NCBI RefSeq assembly: GCF_032884065.1
Contig: NC_088867.1
Coordinates: 45,633,453-45,697,452, forward strand
Length of the DNA stretch: 64,000 bases
Direction: 5' to 3'
DNA from: Artemia franciscana
Taxonomy: Eukaryota; Arthropoda; Branchiopoda; Anostraca; Artemiidae
Position 1 is the first letter of the stretch, and every line of letters begins with the position of its first letter. The notes under the pieces were generated by a model, which was not told the origin of the DNA, searched no databases, and was given only the letters and a program-made list of their open reading frames with translations. Positions 1 through 10,133 of the stretch are shown here, piece after piece. Made by a program: the position numbers and the translations under genes.

Positions 1-384
1 GAATATATTAAAAAAAAATCAAAAATTGGAGAGCAAAAAATATTTCAATTTAAATATTGGCAAAAGAAAGCTCTTGGTAGCAATTGGTCCATCTGAGAAA
101 TTTTTGGCAGCACTCATTTTCTGGGACTACAAGTACTAAACCACCTGCAAAAGCAGAACTTTTGACGTTCTGATCAAAATGGTTATCGTAAATTTTGATC
201 TAAGACCTAGTAAGACTGGAGGAGGGGCGTTTTAGGACGTATGGGGCGTTGAAGAGGCGCCAGTTTGCCCTCGGATCCGTTTTGGCTCTTAAAACAGGCC
301 AAAGAATAGGTGGCTTGAGAGAGAATGAGCTCTCTCCTAAGTTACTACGACCAACGACTCTTCAAGATCAGGCCGGAATGGCCT
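1..384. other. No recognisable feature
   Basis: AT-rich sequence with no long open frame and no match to any repeat family seen elsewhere in the window. Confidence 0.5.
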
Positions 385-648
385 CATCATCAAGTAAAAA
401 AAAAACTACAATTCACCTACCATTTTAATTGCTCTTTTAAGACTTTTTCATAAATCTTTTTTTCTTAGTCATAAAAAAAAATGATATGACATATGGCTGA
501 AACTGGACACTTAGGAAAGCACTGGTACAAGTCGAGGAAAAGTTTAAGGTAAAGCAAGTAAGAATCTGGAACTTTTTTTTTTGTGAATAAACTATCCTTT
601 TAAGTTTTTTTACATATAGAAAGTAGCAAATGTTCTTAATGCTTAAGG
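385..648. repeat. Dispersed repeat B, copy 1
   Basis: About 260 bp closely matching 60690-60934 in the same orientation. Both copies contain the words aaaactacaattcacctacc and ctggacacttaggaaagcac, and both end at the same point, ...aatgcttaa. Here the flank continues ggctggacgg. At the other copy it runs straight into a coding-like exon. A shared right end with different flanks suggests a defined element terminus. No terminal inverted repeat was seen, so the class is unknown. Confidence 0.7.
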
Positions 649-1547
649 CTGGACGGACTCGGAAAGAATCTTCCTATACCTCCCATGTTAAACATTTGGA
701 GTTTGCCTGACGTTCCTGAATTAGTGATTTTGGCGGTTTTTATGTCAATAGAAGTAAAAAAATCTGGTGAATATTTTGGCATAATCAAATCTTAAAGCCG
801 ACAATTATTTTTTTTATAATTCCAAAATAATTATAAAACCTGTTTCGGGTTTGCATTCTAGATTGCTATGCTTGACATTGTTGTTGTGGGTATCAAAAAA
901 TAGAGCAAAAAATTTTCTATTCATCAATAAGAAGCTTTTTTCTATAATATATACCTCCTGGCTGCAGTCCCTTCAAATACTTTACATATTTGTGTTCCGA
1001 AATCAAAATTTCCCCTCAAAAGGTTAGATTGAGCTGTAATCGGAGCATCTAAGAATGCAAAAATTACACCAAGGGGCTAACCACTCGGATTGTTCAGGAG
1101 CGATTCAGTCAAGCATTATTTAGTTCTAACCTGTTTAAACAGAGTCTAGAGAAGAAGTAAGGTGCAGACACCAAACTGCCGGTTAATGAATATATAAGAA
1201 AATTGTATTGTATAAATAATTAAGGATAAGCTATGTCTAATCCTAGAGATAAATTGAACACAGCACAAGGGCCGAATAAGAAGCAATGGTTTTATTTTAA
1301 AAAGATTGATCTATCGTTTTGGTTTAATTAAAATAAATTCAGGACAAATTTATGTATTGTAGTATAAGTACAATTTTGCATAATCTTCGTACTGAAATAA
1401 GAATTAAAAATATATAAAACAAGCTAATTAATAACTAATGAATGAAACAAAATAACGAATGAACGAAACAAAATGTCCCCAGAATATTTAAATTTGTTAT
1501 AGCAAAACCCGAGTCTTGCTGTAGAACTACCAAAGCAAACTACAAAA
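649..1547. other. No recognisable feature
   Basis: About 0.9 kb of AT-rich DNA without a coding frame, RNA-like element or repeat shared within the window. It lies 5' of the predicted Mutator/YqaJ gene, so a promoter could be here, but no convincing TATA or initiator stands out. Confidence 0.4.
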
Positions 1548-1735
1548 GCAGTCAATGACCAGTCTCAAGTCCAAGGCCTTTCCAAGAAACAATCCCACCC
1601 CTTGGTAAATAAACCCCAATAAAAATTACCCATACTAAAGCAGTCAAATGACCAGTCTCAAGTCCAAGTCCTTTCCAAGAAACAATTACCCTTTAGTAAG
1701 TGAACCCCGATAAAAATGGTCAAAACCCTAATAAA
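1548..1735. repeat. Two-copy tandem duplication, about 95 bp unit
   Basis: The words agcagtcaa(a)tgaccagtct, caagtccaag and ctttccaagaaacaat occur twice, followed in both copies by (a)aaccccRataaaaat. The copies start near 1548 and 1640 and differ at several positions. The duplication ends about 35 bp before the proposed start codon of the next gene. Confidence 0.75.
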
Positions 1736-1770
1736 GTTCTTATATAGTTCTTGTTATTGACCACAGTAAC

Positions 1771-2074
1771 ATGGGAAAAAAAGAAATATACGAGGGCTCC
1801 ATTTGCCAAATGTGCAGGCCCATCGTGAAAAGTTGAAATTAAATTATCGGGCTAGAGGCAGACCGCGTTTACCAAAATATATGTTAGAAGACTTAACGGA
1901 TGCTTCGGTTCACGACGAATCAAGTTCCGAAGGAATTGGAACAAATTCCCCTTTTGTGTTGAAAGTTATCACTTCTGGAAGAAATTTGGGGTCAGACCTT
2001 CTAAAAGGCTCAAGCGGGATTGTGGATCTGCCTTACCTTTTTGAGAATTATGAAAAGCTCGTGATTCACCACAT
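1771..2074 (+). CDS. Exon 1 of Mutator-like/YqaJ fusion gene, AT-hook-like
   Basis: An open frame (1770-2078) codes for a basic N-terminal segment with VQAHREKLKLNYRARGRPRL and then a serine/acid-rich stretch. RGRPRLP resembles an AT-hook (core GRP flanked by basic residues), which would give minor-groove DNA binding; this is inference. The best start is ATG at 1771, one base out of frame across a run of seven A; otherwise the first in-frame ATG is near residue 27 of the open frame. The frame ends at a consensus donor, AT|GTAAGT, at 2074/2075. Splicing to the acceptor at 6323/6324 keeps the frame, forming an ATG codon across the junction and continuing with CQDINLVSNMMF. The function of this N-terminal region is not known to me; an alternative is an unrelated short ORF. 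Confidence 0.55.
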
Positions 2075-2798
2075 GTAAGTTTTTTCTTTGTCTTTCATTT
2101 TACGTCATTGATTTACTGCTATCAAAATTATTAGGATGGGGAATTATTCTGGGTTGCAATTAATACAACTTGTACCTTATTAATTCTTGATAATTGTCTT
2201 TTCTGCTATAGAGAAAGAATGTTCGATAACTTTTAAAGATATTTTCATCCCAAAACAACAGAACGCTCCGACGGTATCTACTTAAGTTAGTTTAATTTCA
2301 CTATTGTTGGTTTTACCAACAATTTAAAGCTTATATAGAATAGTCGGCAGTTGTTTCGCTATTTCTTTAGCAATCTCATCTTCGTTTAGACAAGACAAGA
2401 TTTATTTCTACAAAACGGCTATCACAAGCCCAAAAGGGCCAAATTCACATTTTAGTCTCAATAAAAAAAATTAAAAAAAATGGTGAATGCCAATCAGTAA
2501 TAAATATCAAACCAGTTTAAACTCATAAAATTGCAATCAGTAAAAAAGTCAAACCATAAAAAGTCTTAAATTAAAACCGGGAAAACAAATATAAACAAAA
2601 TGACAATTTAGTTTACCTTGCAAGAATTGTAAAGTTTGCAGTTGCAAAATAAGCATTAAAACTATAAGTTAAAAGTGGAGCGATAAGAGCGAAGGGTTAG
2701 TAATTTAAAATTTCAAATATGTGAAGGATGAACGTTCTTCTATATCTTTCAGTGGAAACTCTTATTTGGGCAAGAAGGGGGATTTTTGTTGAATTAGA

Positions 2799-3682
2799 AC
2801 GTGGGGCAGTGGCGAATGCAGGGGGCACCCTCCCCCTGACATAGTAGTAGATTTGTGGTTGGGACCGCTTGCTCTGGTTCTTTTAGGGATGAATTTTTTT
2901 ATATTTGGTTTTTAATAGTCGAGTTTTTAGTAAGTTTTTAGTTATTAAGGCTGTTTCTTTTTGCAAACAAGTTTGAAACAAGGTTTCAGTTACTTTTTGT
3001 AGTCTCTATTAGATTTTTATTAATGACACATGTCCCCAAAAAGTATTCAATTAAATTCAAGTTTATCAAGGGGATCTGTCCGTATTACCACAAATGCCAA
3101 CTGGGAGGCGAAAATTTAAATTCGTAAGAAGGGGAGATTTAAAATTCTGACTTAATCCGCTGCTAATAGCAACAATAAGAAAGCATTATATTTCTATTTC
3201 TTTGTTCTATTTTTCCTGCTACACCATCAAACGAACTATTACTTAATGTTTAATCAACAATTAGTTGCAAAGAATGTATGATACCAAAATATGGTACTAA
3301 TTTTTTTTTTTGACAATACGAAGTTTCAGTAACTCGCTATAGTCGCCAGAAGTGCAAATGCTAAAAATTATGCAGAAAAGATTTAATATATTGTTTTTCT
3401 GTAGAGGGTGAACAACCTTTTAATTGTGTTTTATGGTGAGGTGGTTCTTATAAACTTACTTTTTTTGTATCAATATTTCTAATTGACTTCAATTTCAATA
3501 GAACTCATCAGATTTTATATTAAATTAAAGTCCATGTCCACTACCTACCCACGACTTAGAAATTGTTGCAGTTCCCTTTAAATTGTTGGTGTTTCTTTGT
3601 CCACAAGTTTATCGGAGTAACCTTTCATGTAGACCCCCCCCCAAAAAAAAAAAAAAATCCTAGATCCGCCCCTGACGTGGCG
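2799..3682. mobile_element. hAT-like non-autonomous element with 8-bp TSD
   Basis: The element is 2807-3674 (868 bp). The left end is CAGTGGCGAATGCAGGG; the reverse complement of the right end is CAGGGGCGGATCTAGGA, so the termini are imperfect inverted repeats (13 of 17 match). It is flanked by ACGTGGGG (2799-2806) and ACGTGGCG (3675-3682), an 8-bp duplication with one mismatch. CAG-type termini and 8-bp duplications are typical of the hAT superfamily. It has no transposase ORF, so it would depend on an autonomous partner. A related left portion lies at 57740-58115. Confidence 0.75.
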
Positions 3683-3715
3683 GGTGGGTAAATATTCACT
3701 AGGGAAAGGAGAAGT

Positions 3716-3935
3716 AGTACAAGGGTTATGCACGATATTGTTGGCAAAATAATAAGGAAATTTGTACTCTCATTTCCTTAAGGGTGACTAGATTTGCTCT
3801 CCGAAGAAGGGAAATGTAAGGCCCTTTACCCTGTTTGAAAATAATTCTTAGACACGTTTTTTGAACTGCCTCTATTCTGTCCCACAATTCATTGGACATG
3901 CCAGAATGGTAAACAGAGAAGCAGAAAAAAAGCAC
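3716..3935 (-). pseudogene. LINE ORF2 C-terminal relic
   Basis: A 69-codon open frame on the minus strand reads like the region just after the reverse transcriptase in CR1/Jockey-type LINE ORF2, with the pattern LWDRIEAVQKTCLRIIF and then a leucine-rich stretch. Compare the family pattern L.DRIE.IQKRALRII. No reverse transcriptase motif remains upstream on this strand, because the sequence passes into the palindromic repeat at about 3936. It is a short relic inside the predicted intron. Confidence 0.6.
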
Positions 3936-3959
3936 AAAAAAAATGTATTAATCCAAAAA

Positions 3960-4640
3960 CGTTCAGAAATAAAATGAAAAAAAAACAAGTTTTTGAACTG
4001 AAAGTAAGGAGCGACATTACAACTTAAAACAAGCAGAAATTACTCTGTATATTAAAAGGTTTTCTCCCTTCTCAACGCTCTGCTCCTTACGCTAAAGTTT
4101 TTTTTACTTTTTTACTCCCTCCTCAACGCCCCGCTCTTTACGCTAAAGTTTTTACAGTATTAAACAGTAGATCTTTTAAATTATATTTTTGGTAAAAAAT
4201 AAGGAGAGGGGCACATTTGATGGAAGGCCTAAAAATTCAGAAAAGAACTTAAAACAACCATAAGTAGCTACTTATACTATTCCTAAGAGCGAATGCTTTG
4301 CTATACCCCACCCCTCGCCCCTCTTTAAGCGTCAGTTTATAGCCCATTATATATTTTCCCATTACATTTTGAAATAGCCCCACTTTTTACTTCTGTATTA
4401 ATTTATGACGAAAGCTAATCAATCTGCGAAAAAAATGAGTCGCGCTATTCTGAAATAAATAAAAAAAAAACAAGTTTTTTCAACTGAAAGTAAGGAGCAA
4501 CATTAAAACTTAAAACGAACAGAAATTACTCCGTATATGATAGGGGCTGTTCCCTTCTCAACGCCTTGCTTTCTACGCTAAAGTTTGACTCTGTCTCACA
4601 ACTCTCCATTAAAAAAAAAAAAAACTTGCTATTTTAAAAA
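3960..4640. repeat. Half copies of palindromic repeat family A
   Basis: Two left-arm copies, near 3985-4150 and 4475-4600. Each starts ..gaaagtaaggagc.acatt and continues through aaacgaacagaaattact to ctttacgctaaagtttt. The right arm that makes other copies hairpins is missing here. Each arm is followed by a different AT-rich segment. Confidence 0.75.
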
Positions 4641-4659
4641 ATAAAAAAATATACTATGA

Positions 4660-5665
4660 CGTTTAGAGGTGTTTCCCCTTATTTTCCAAACTCGTAACTC
4701 GAAGAAGAGGGGGATATGTTGGGGGAACTTTCCTTGGAGGAGTTTGTCATGGGGGAAGAAAATTTTCATGAAGGGAGCCCAGGATTTTCTAGTATTATTA
4801 AAAAAAAAAATAATGAAAAAATAAATATGAAAAAGCTTTTTTCAACTGAAAGTAAGGAGAAGCATTAAAGCTTAAAACGAACAGAAATTATTAAGCATAC
4901 GATAGGCTCACCTCCTCCTAATACCTCGCTCTTTACGCTAAAGTATTTTTAGTAATTTCAACTATTTATTCTACGGCTTTTGTGATTCAGGGGTCATTCT
5001 TAAGAAATTGGGACAAAATTTAAGCTTTAATGTAAAGAGCGAGTTACTAACGAGGGGTTAGCCCCTTCGTATACGTAATAAAAACATGAGAATACAGAAG
5101 TTAGTTACGTAAGCTAATTTGTAGGTTACGTATATCTTTTACTAATAAAAAGATTCGTAAAAAATTAAAATTTTTAGTTGCCTTTTTAAGTAACCAAAAA
5201 ATCGGACGGCAACTAGGCATCCTCCCCCGCTCCATTTTTTCTCAAAATCATTCGATCAAAACTATGAGAAAGCACTTTAGACAAAAAAATAAATATTAAA
5301 ATTTCGGTTTAATTATTCATCTGCGGAGAGCCAAAATCAAAACATGCATTGATTCAAAAACGTTCAGAAATTAAATAAAAAAAAAAAACAGTTTTTTTAA
5401 CAGAAGTAAGGAGCGACATTAAAACTTAAAACGAACAGAAATTACTTCGTATATGAAAGGGGCTGCTTCCTCATCAACGCCCCACTCTTTACGCTAAATT
5501 TTTTACTGTTTTAAAAAGTAGAGTTAAGAGAAAGAGTCAAACTTTAGCGTAAAGAGTGGGGCGTTGAGGAGGAAACAGCCTCTTTCATATACGGGATAAT
5601 TTCTGTTCGTTCTAAGTTTTAATGTTGCTCCTTACTTTCATTTAAAATACTTGTTTTTTTATCTA
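4660..5665 (-). repeat. Composite palindromic repeat, reverse orientation
   Basis: This is the reverse complement of the block at 28529-29470. It holds a long-loop hairpin (4845-5087), a linker containing tacgtaagctaatttgtagg, and a near-perfect short-loop hairpin at 5391-5660. The arms of the latter (about 110-120 bp: gtaaggagcgacattaaaac and its reverse complement) surround a loop of about 35 bp. No protein is coded. The class is unknown; see the finding on hairpin RNA. Confidence 0.8.
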
Positions 5666-6323
5666 ATCATTAAAAAGTACGGATAAAGGTTCTGAAAGAA
5701 TGTCTGCAAAGGCTTTAAAGGATTTGAGAAATAAACTAGCTAATTTGATCCTCCTAACTCATAAAAGAATATTGGTATTTTTAATCGTACTAATAAGAAC
5801 TTTGTGAATTACTCGAATAAAAATTTAAATGATAGTTGAGATGCAACTGAATTTGGGGCACGGATTTTTACTTTGAATTTGATTTTAGGGAGTCAAGTGA
5901 GACTTAATTTTCTTGGAATTTGGTTAGTAATTTCCGTTGGAATTTGTTAAATCGACACGGGTCTGTTTAGAGGGCATTTCCTATCATGCCCCAAAGGATT
6001 TTGTAAAGTTTTGAAATACTTGGCTTTCCTGATTGGTAGTTCCAGGACAGTTTTTGGCTTGGTTACATACATAAATAAAATTGGGTGGTTTAATCTGACA
6101 ATGAAATACAACAAACTTTCGGTTAGATCGTATAATTTCCACTTCTCGCCCATTTCTAGCTATATTTTATATTTTATTTCATATTTTAATTACCCTACAT
6201 CGCTCACTACTCTACATACTACCTGTCCTTTTTGAAGCTATAGCACTTTCCTTTCTACCAAAACAATAAAATCGCTACTTTACTATTTTACTTCCTCACA
6301 ACCAATTAGCATTTTATTTACAG

Positions 6324-8660
6324 GTGCCAAGACATCAATTTGGTTTCAAATATGATGTTTTCTAAAGAACATAGAGCTGGATTGCACTCAAGACTCATCT
6401 TCAAATGCGAATCATGTCATGAGGAAGCCACAATTCACACAGAAAAACCCCTTGCTCCTAGAAGGCTTAAAAAAAAGACTCAACGAAAACCGTAGTCAAA
6501 AAACGGAAAAGGACTGATTTTGATAGTGTGAATACTATCAGAAAGAAACACAAAACAGAAACAGGAACAGTAAGTGTCAACAAAGAGGTAGTGGTTGGTG
6601 CAATAAATGGTGGAATGACTCACGCCCAGGTTCAAGAACTTTTCTCTACCATTGGAATAAATACCCCGTCTCAAAAAGTCTTTACGAAATTTGAGAAAGA
6701 AATTTGCGTAGAATTGGAAAAAGTTCTCTATGACTATCTTATCGAAAATGAGAAAACCGAGCGAAGGATGGCACTGGAAGCAGGTGAGAAAATTCACCCA
6801 AATGGAGCTGTAGAGACATGTGTTATAGTTGATGGAAGCTGGTGTACACGAAGTTATGGGAATAGATATCGTGCACTCTCAGGCTGTGGAGTGGTGATAG
6901 GTTTCTATTCGAAGAAACTCTTAAATCTAGGAATTAGGAACAAATATTGCTGTACTTGCGTGAAATACAATAATCAAGTTAATAGATCTGTTCCTAAACA
7001 TACATGTTTTATGAACTGGCAGGGGCCCAGTACAGGTATGGAGTCAGATATATTAGTTGACGCATTCCAAATAGCAACATCCATGCACAATCTAACATAT
7101 ACTCGATTTGTTGCCGACGGCGATTCAAGTACCCATTCTAAAATTATAGCAAGGGTACCATATGGCAGAAATGTAGAAAAAATTGAGTGTTCTAATCATG
7201 CGTGCAAATGCTTGAAAAACAGACTATATAAGAAGCAGCATGAAAATGCCGAATGCAGAAGATTTCTTAGTGCGGCAATAATAAAGAAAATGTGTGATTT
7301 TGCCAGAAATGCAATTGTATGTGCCACCACAGAGAAGAAAAGCGTGAAGGATCTCATCAGTGCGCTGAAGGCAATTCCTCTACATTTTTTTCCGTGGCGA
7401 CCATAGATTTTGTCCTACACGCTGCTTGTTCTCCGGGAAAGTTCTACAGGTCAATCCTGAAGACACCCCTAGCAACATCTTTCTCAGCCATGTGTATTCA
7501 GCCTTTGATACCCTGACCAGAAGGGCTCGTCTACTGATAGGAAACCACACGAGCAACCTGGCAGAATATTTTATGAGCATAGTTGCAAGGCTTATAGGTG
7601 GCAAAAACATCATGGTTAGCCAAAGTGCGCGATATACCACCCGTGTTAAAGCAGCAGGAATCCGATTTACGAAAGGTCACTCAGCTCGCCTTGAAATATT
7701 TCGAAGAACTGTAGGATCTACACCAAGTAGGCAGTTGAAAAAACTTGCACAACCGCGGGCCATGACTACTGCTCGACGTAAAAACTGTCTGCTAAAAAGC
7801 GCCTTTTCACTAATGCTTCCACAAAACTCCCTTCAAAAGAAATCAGGGAGCCAACCGGAGCAGACAAAAACTACGGCTCGAACGCAACTGCTCCGGCTCT
7901 TGATTGCAGTGCGCTCGAAATTGCAAAAACAGATTTTTGACTCGTCTTCAATGTACTGCAACAGATATCCTCAGTATCGAAAAAGCCACTAGGCTTCAGA
8001 GAAATTCTATCGATAATAGCTGGATAGAATACAGAAAAAACAGAATTACAGCTTCCGTAGCTGGTGCTGTTTGTAAAAGGCGGTTGAAGACTGTGGGCTC
8101 ATTAGTTCGGCAGCTGCTGTATCCCAGAAACCGCCAAACAAAGGCAATGGAGCATGGTCAGATGTATGAGCCTGTAGCTATTGCAGCTTTTGCAAAGAAA
8201 ATGGGTTGCATTGTGAACTCTGCTGGGCTTTTCATTCACAAGGAATATGGGTTTCTAGGGGCCAGTCCGGACGGGATAGCAATTTTTCCTTCGGGTGAGA
8301 AGGCTCTTGGAGGTGAAGTGCCCTTTGACAGCAAAAGGGCTTACATTGGAAGAGTGGATAGCGCTTAAAAAAAATACATGTCTAGAAAAGAAAGTTAATA
8401 GTGAAATAAAGCTGAAAAGAACACATGACTACTATTACCAAATTCAAATGCAATTGGAATGTTGTGACATTGATTTTGTATACTTTGTAATATTTTTAGG
8501 GGAAGAGGAATTATATTATGAAAAGATTGGTCGTGACCGTGAATTCTGGTCTAACAAAATGCTGCCAAATCTAAAAAAATTTTATTTTGAGGCACTGTTA
8601 CCCGAAATTGTCGACGGAAGGTTGCCAAGAAGTATGGAGATACGAGAACCGTTTATATAA
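6324..8660 (+). pseudogene. Exon 2: Mutator-like transposase + YqaJ exonuclease, frameshifted
   Basis: The coding sequence passes through several frames. A basic stretch (6324-6530) contains CxxC (CESCHEE). The Mutator-like transposase domain (PF20700 type, RNase H-fold recombinase) shows VDGSW (Asp codon 6831), a Cys cluster YCCTC, HTCFMNWQG.STGME, VADGDSS (Asp codon 7116) and a C.NHACK motif. The two Asp are candidate catalytic residues; I could not place the third acidic residue. A YqaJ-type exonuclease domain follows (about 8020-8600): GQMYEPVAIAAF, GASPDGI, LLEVKCP and YYYQIQMQLE, the usual E..D..ExK-Q layout. Frame breaks lie in the A-run near 6472, the T-run near 7384, somewhere in 7745-7790, the T-run near 7935, and 8289-8305 just before the ExK motif. 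The end is at the stop after EIREPFI. Most breaks sit at homopolymers, so they may be assembly errors or decay. An eukaryotic transposon gene is most likely; a domesticated gene is possible. Confidence 0.75.
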
Positions 8661-8802
8661 ATCCAACTGTGCTAGGTATTGGTAGTTATCATGTGTCATT
8701 ACAGTCTTATCCGAATACAAATTCAGATATACAAATACTCAAGCAACAATCGAACTTTAGAATATTTTTTAATGAACCCGTATGGATAAGCTAAATAAAA
8801 AG
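8661..8802. other. Short gap after YqaJ gene
   Basis: About 140 bp of unrecognised sequence between the YqaJ stop codon and the next palindromic repeat. No obvious AATAAA polyadenylation signal was seen in it. Confidence 0.4.
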
Positions 8803-9665
8803 AACAAGTTTTTTTTAACTGAAAGTAAGGAGCGACATTAAAACTTAAACGAACAGAAATCACTTCGTATATGAAAGGGGCTGCTCCCTCCTCAACGCCC
8901 CGCTCTTTACGCTAAAGTTTTTTACTGTTTTAAAAAGTAGAATTGAGAGAAAAAGAGTAAAACTTTAGCGTAAAGAGCGGGGCGTTAAGGAGGAAGCAGC
9001 CCCTTTCACATACGAAGTAATTTATATTCGTTTTAAGTTTTAATGTTGCTCCTTGCTTTCAGTTAAAAACATGTCTTTTTTTCATTTAATATCTGAACGT
9101 TTTTGAACTAATGCATGTTTCGATTTTGGCTCTCCACAGATGAATAATTAAAACGAAATTTCATATTTATATGGCTTTCTCATAATTTTGATATAATCAC
9201 TTTGAAAAAAAAGGAGCAGGGGAGGAGGCTTAGTTGCCCTCCAATGTTTTGGTTACTTAAAAAGGCAACTAGAACTTTTAATATTTTACGAACGTTTTTG
9301 CTAGTAAAAGATCTACGTAACTTACGAGTTAGCTTACGTAACGAACTTCTGTATTCTGTTAGTGTTAAATTTTAATGCTGCTCCTTACTTTCAGTTGAAA
9401 AAACTGTTTCATATTTATTTTTGTATTGTTCTATTTTGAAATAAGGCAAGAAATCCTGCGCTCCCTTCATGGAAATTTTCTTCCCCCATGACAAATTCAT
9501 CCATGGAAAGTTCCCCCAACATAACCCCCTGTTCTCAACCCCCCTCCAACCAAAAATCCTCCTGAAAACGTCTGTACATTTCCCAATAACCATTACTATA
9601 TAAACACTGATCAAAGTTTGTAACTTGTAGCCCCTTCCACGGGGATTCTGGTGGAATAAGTCGTC
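8803..9665 (+). repeat. Composite palindromic repeat, left part, split by LINE-1
   Basis: It opens with a family A hairpin (8810-9075: arms gtaaggagcgacattaaaac and reverse complement around a roughly 35-bp loop), then the linker with atggctttctcataattttg and gttgccctccaatgttttgg, and a block ending ccacggggattctggtggaataagtcgtc. The same order occurs without interruption at 28529-30230. Homology stops at about 9665 and resumes at 14047, beyond LINE-1. Confidence 0.85.
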
Positions 9666-9687
9666 ACAGTTCGCATCTAGCATTCAT

Positions 9688-9692
9688 TCAGT
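9688..9692 (+). promoter_or_regulatory. Candidate initiator of LINE-1
   Basis: TCAGT matches the arthropod initiator consensus and lies where the element's 5' end is expected, next to the candidate target duplication. Jockey-type LINEs are known to use internal promoters starting at +1. I saw no matching downstream element at +28 to +33, so support is modest. Confidence 0.35.
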
Positions 9693-10133
9693 GCAGTCGC
9701 ATTTCGCTAGCTCTGATAATTTGTGACGTATGATTTGACCAGTCAACAACTAATTGAATTTAAGCCGGATTAACTCTGTACCTGTTTGGAATAAATAACG
9801 AGTGAAATACTTTTGAACTTGTAATTGAAACTTGTTAGATAAATTTATAAACTTGTATATGGTTACGGCTTAATGATTATTTATGGATTGTGGCTGTGAG
9901 TTAGTATTCAGCACTACTATCATCTGACTCGTGCATTGAAATATTCGGATTACTTGCAAATCACTGGATTACTAGCCCCACTCAAAGATAAGTTATTATT
10001 TATTCTCATTGCATTCATTTAGCCAGTGTGGATCATTTCATAATTGTGCTTATTGAGAACTTCTCTGTGGATATACCTCTTTCACTTAATTGTTTTTGGA
10101 CTGATGCCGAGCCGTGAGTGAAATTTGCTTATC

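Larger units (their letters stand above)
2075..6323 (+). other. Predicted 4.25-kb intron loaded with mobile DNA
   Basis: The 5' end is GTAAGT and the 3' end is a pyrimidine-rich tract ending tttatttacag, just before coding sequence that continues exon 1 in phase. Inside are, in order, a hAT-like MITE (2799-3682), a reverse-strand LINE relic (3716-3935) and several palindromic repeats (3960-5665). No feature was recognised in 2079-2798 or 5666-6323. There is no coding potential linking the exons, which supports an intron rather than a broken ORF. Confidence 0.5.

Noticed and set aside
8020-8660. Bacteriophage recombinase or bacterial contamination, because YqaJ is a phage family
   Set aside because: The domain follows a eukaryotic Mutator-like transposase in the same transcript unit, with an intron and arthropod repeats on both sides.
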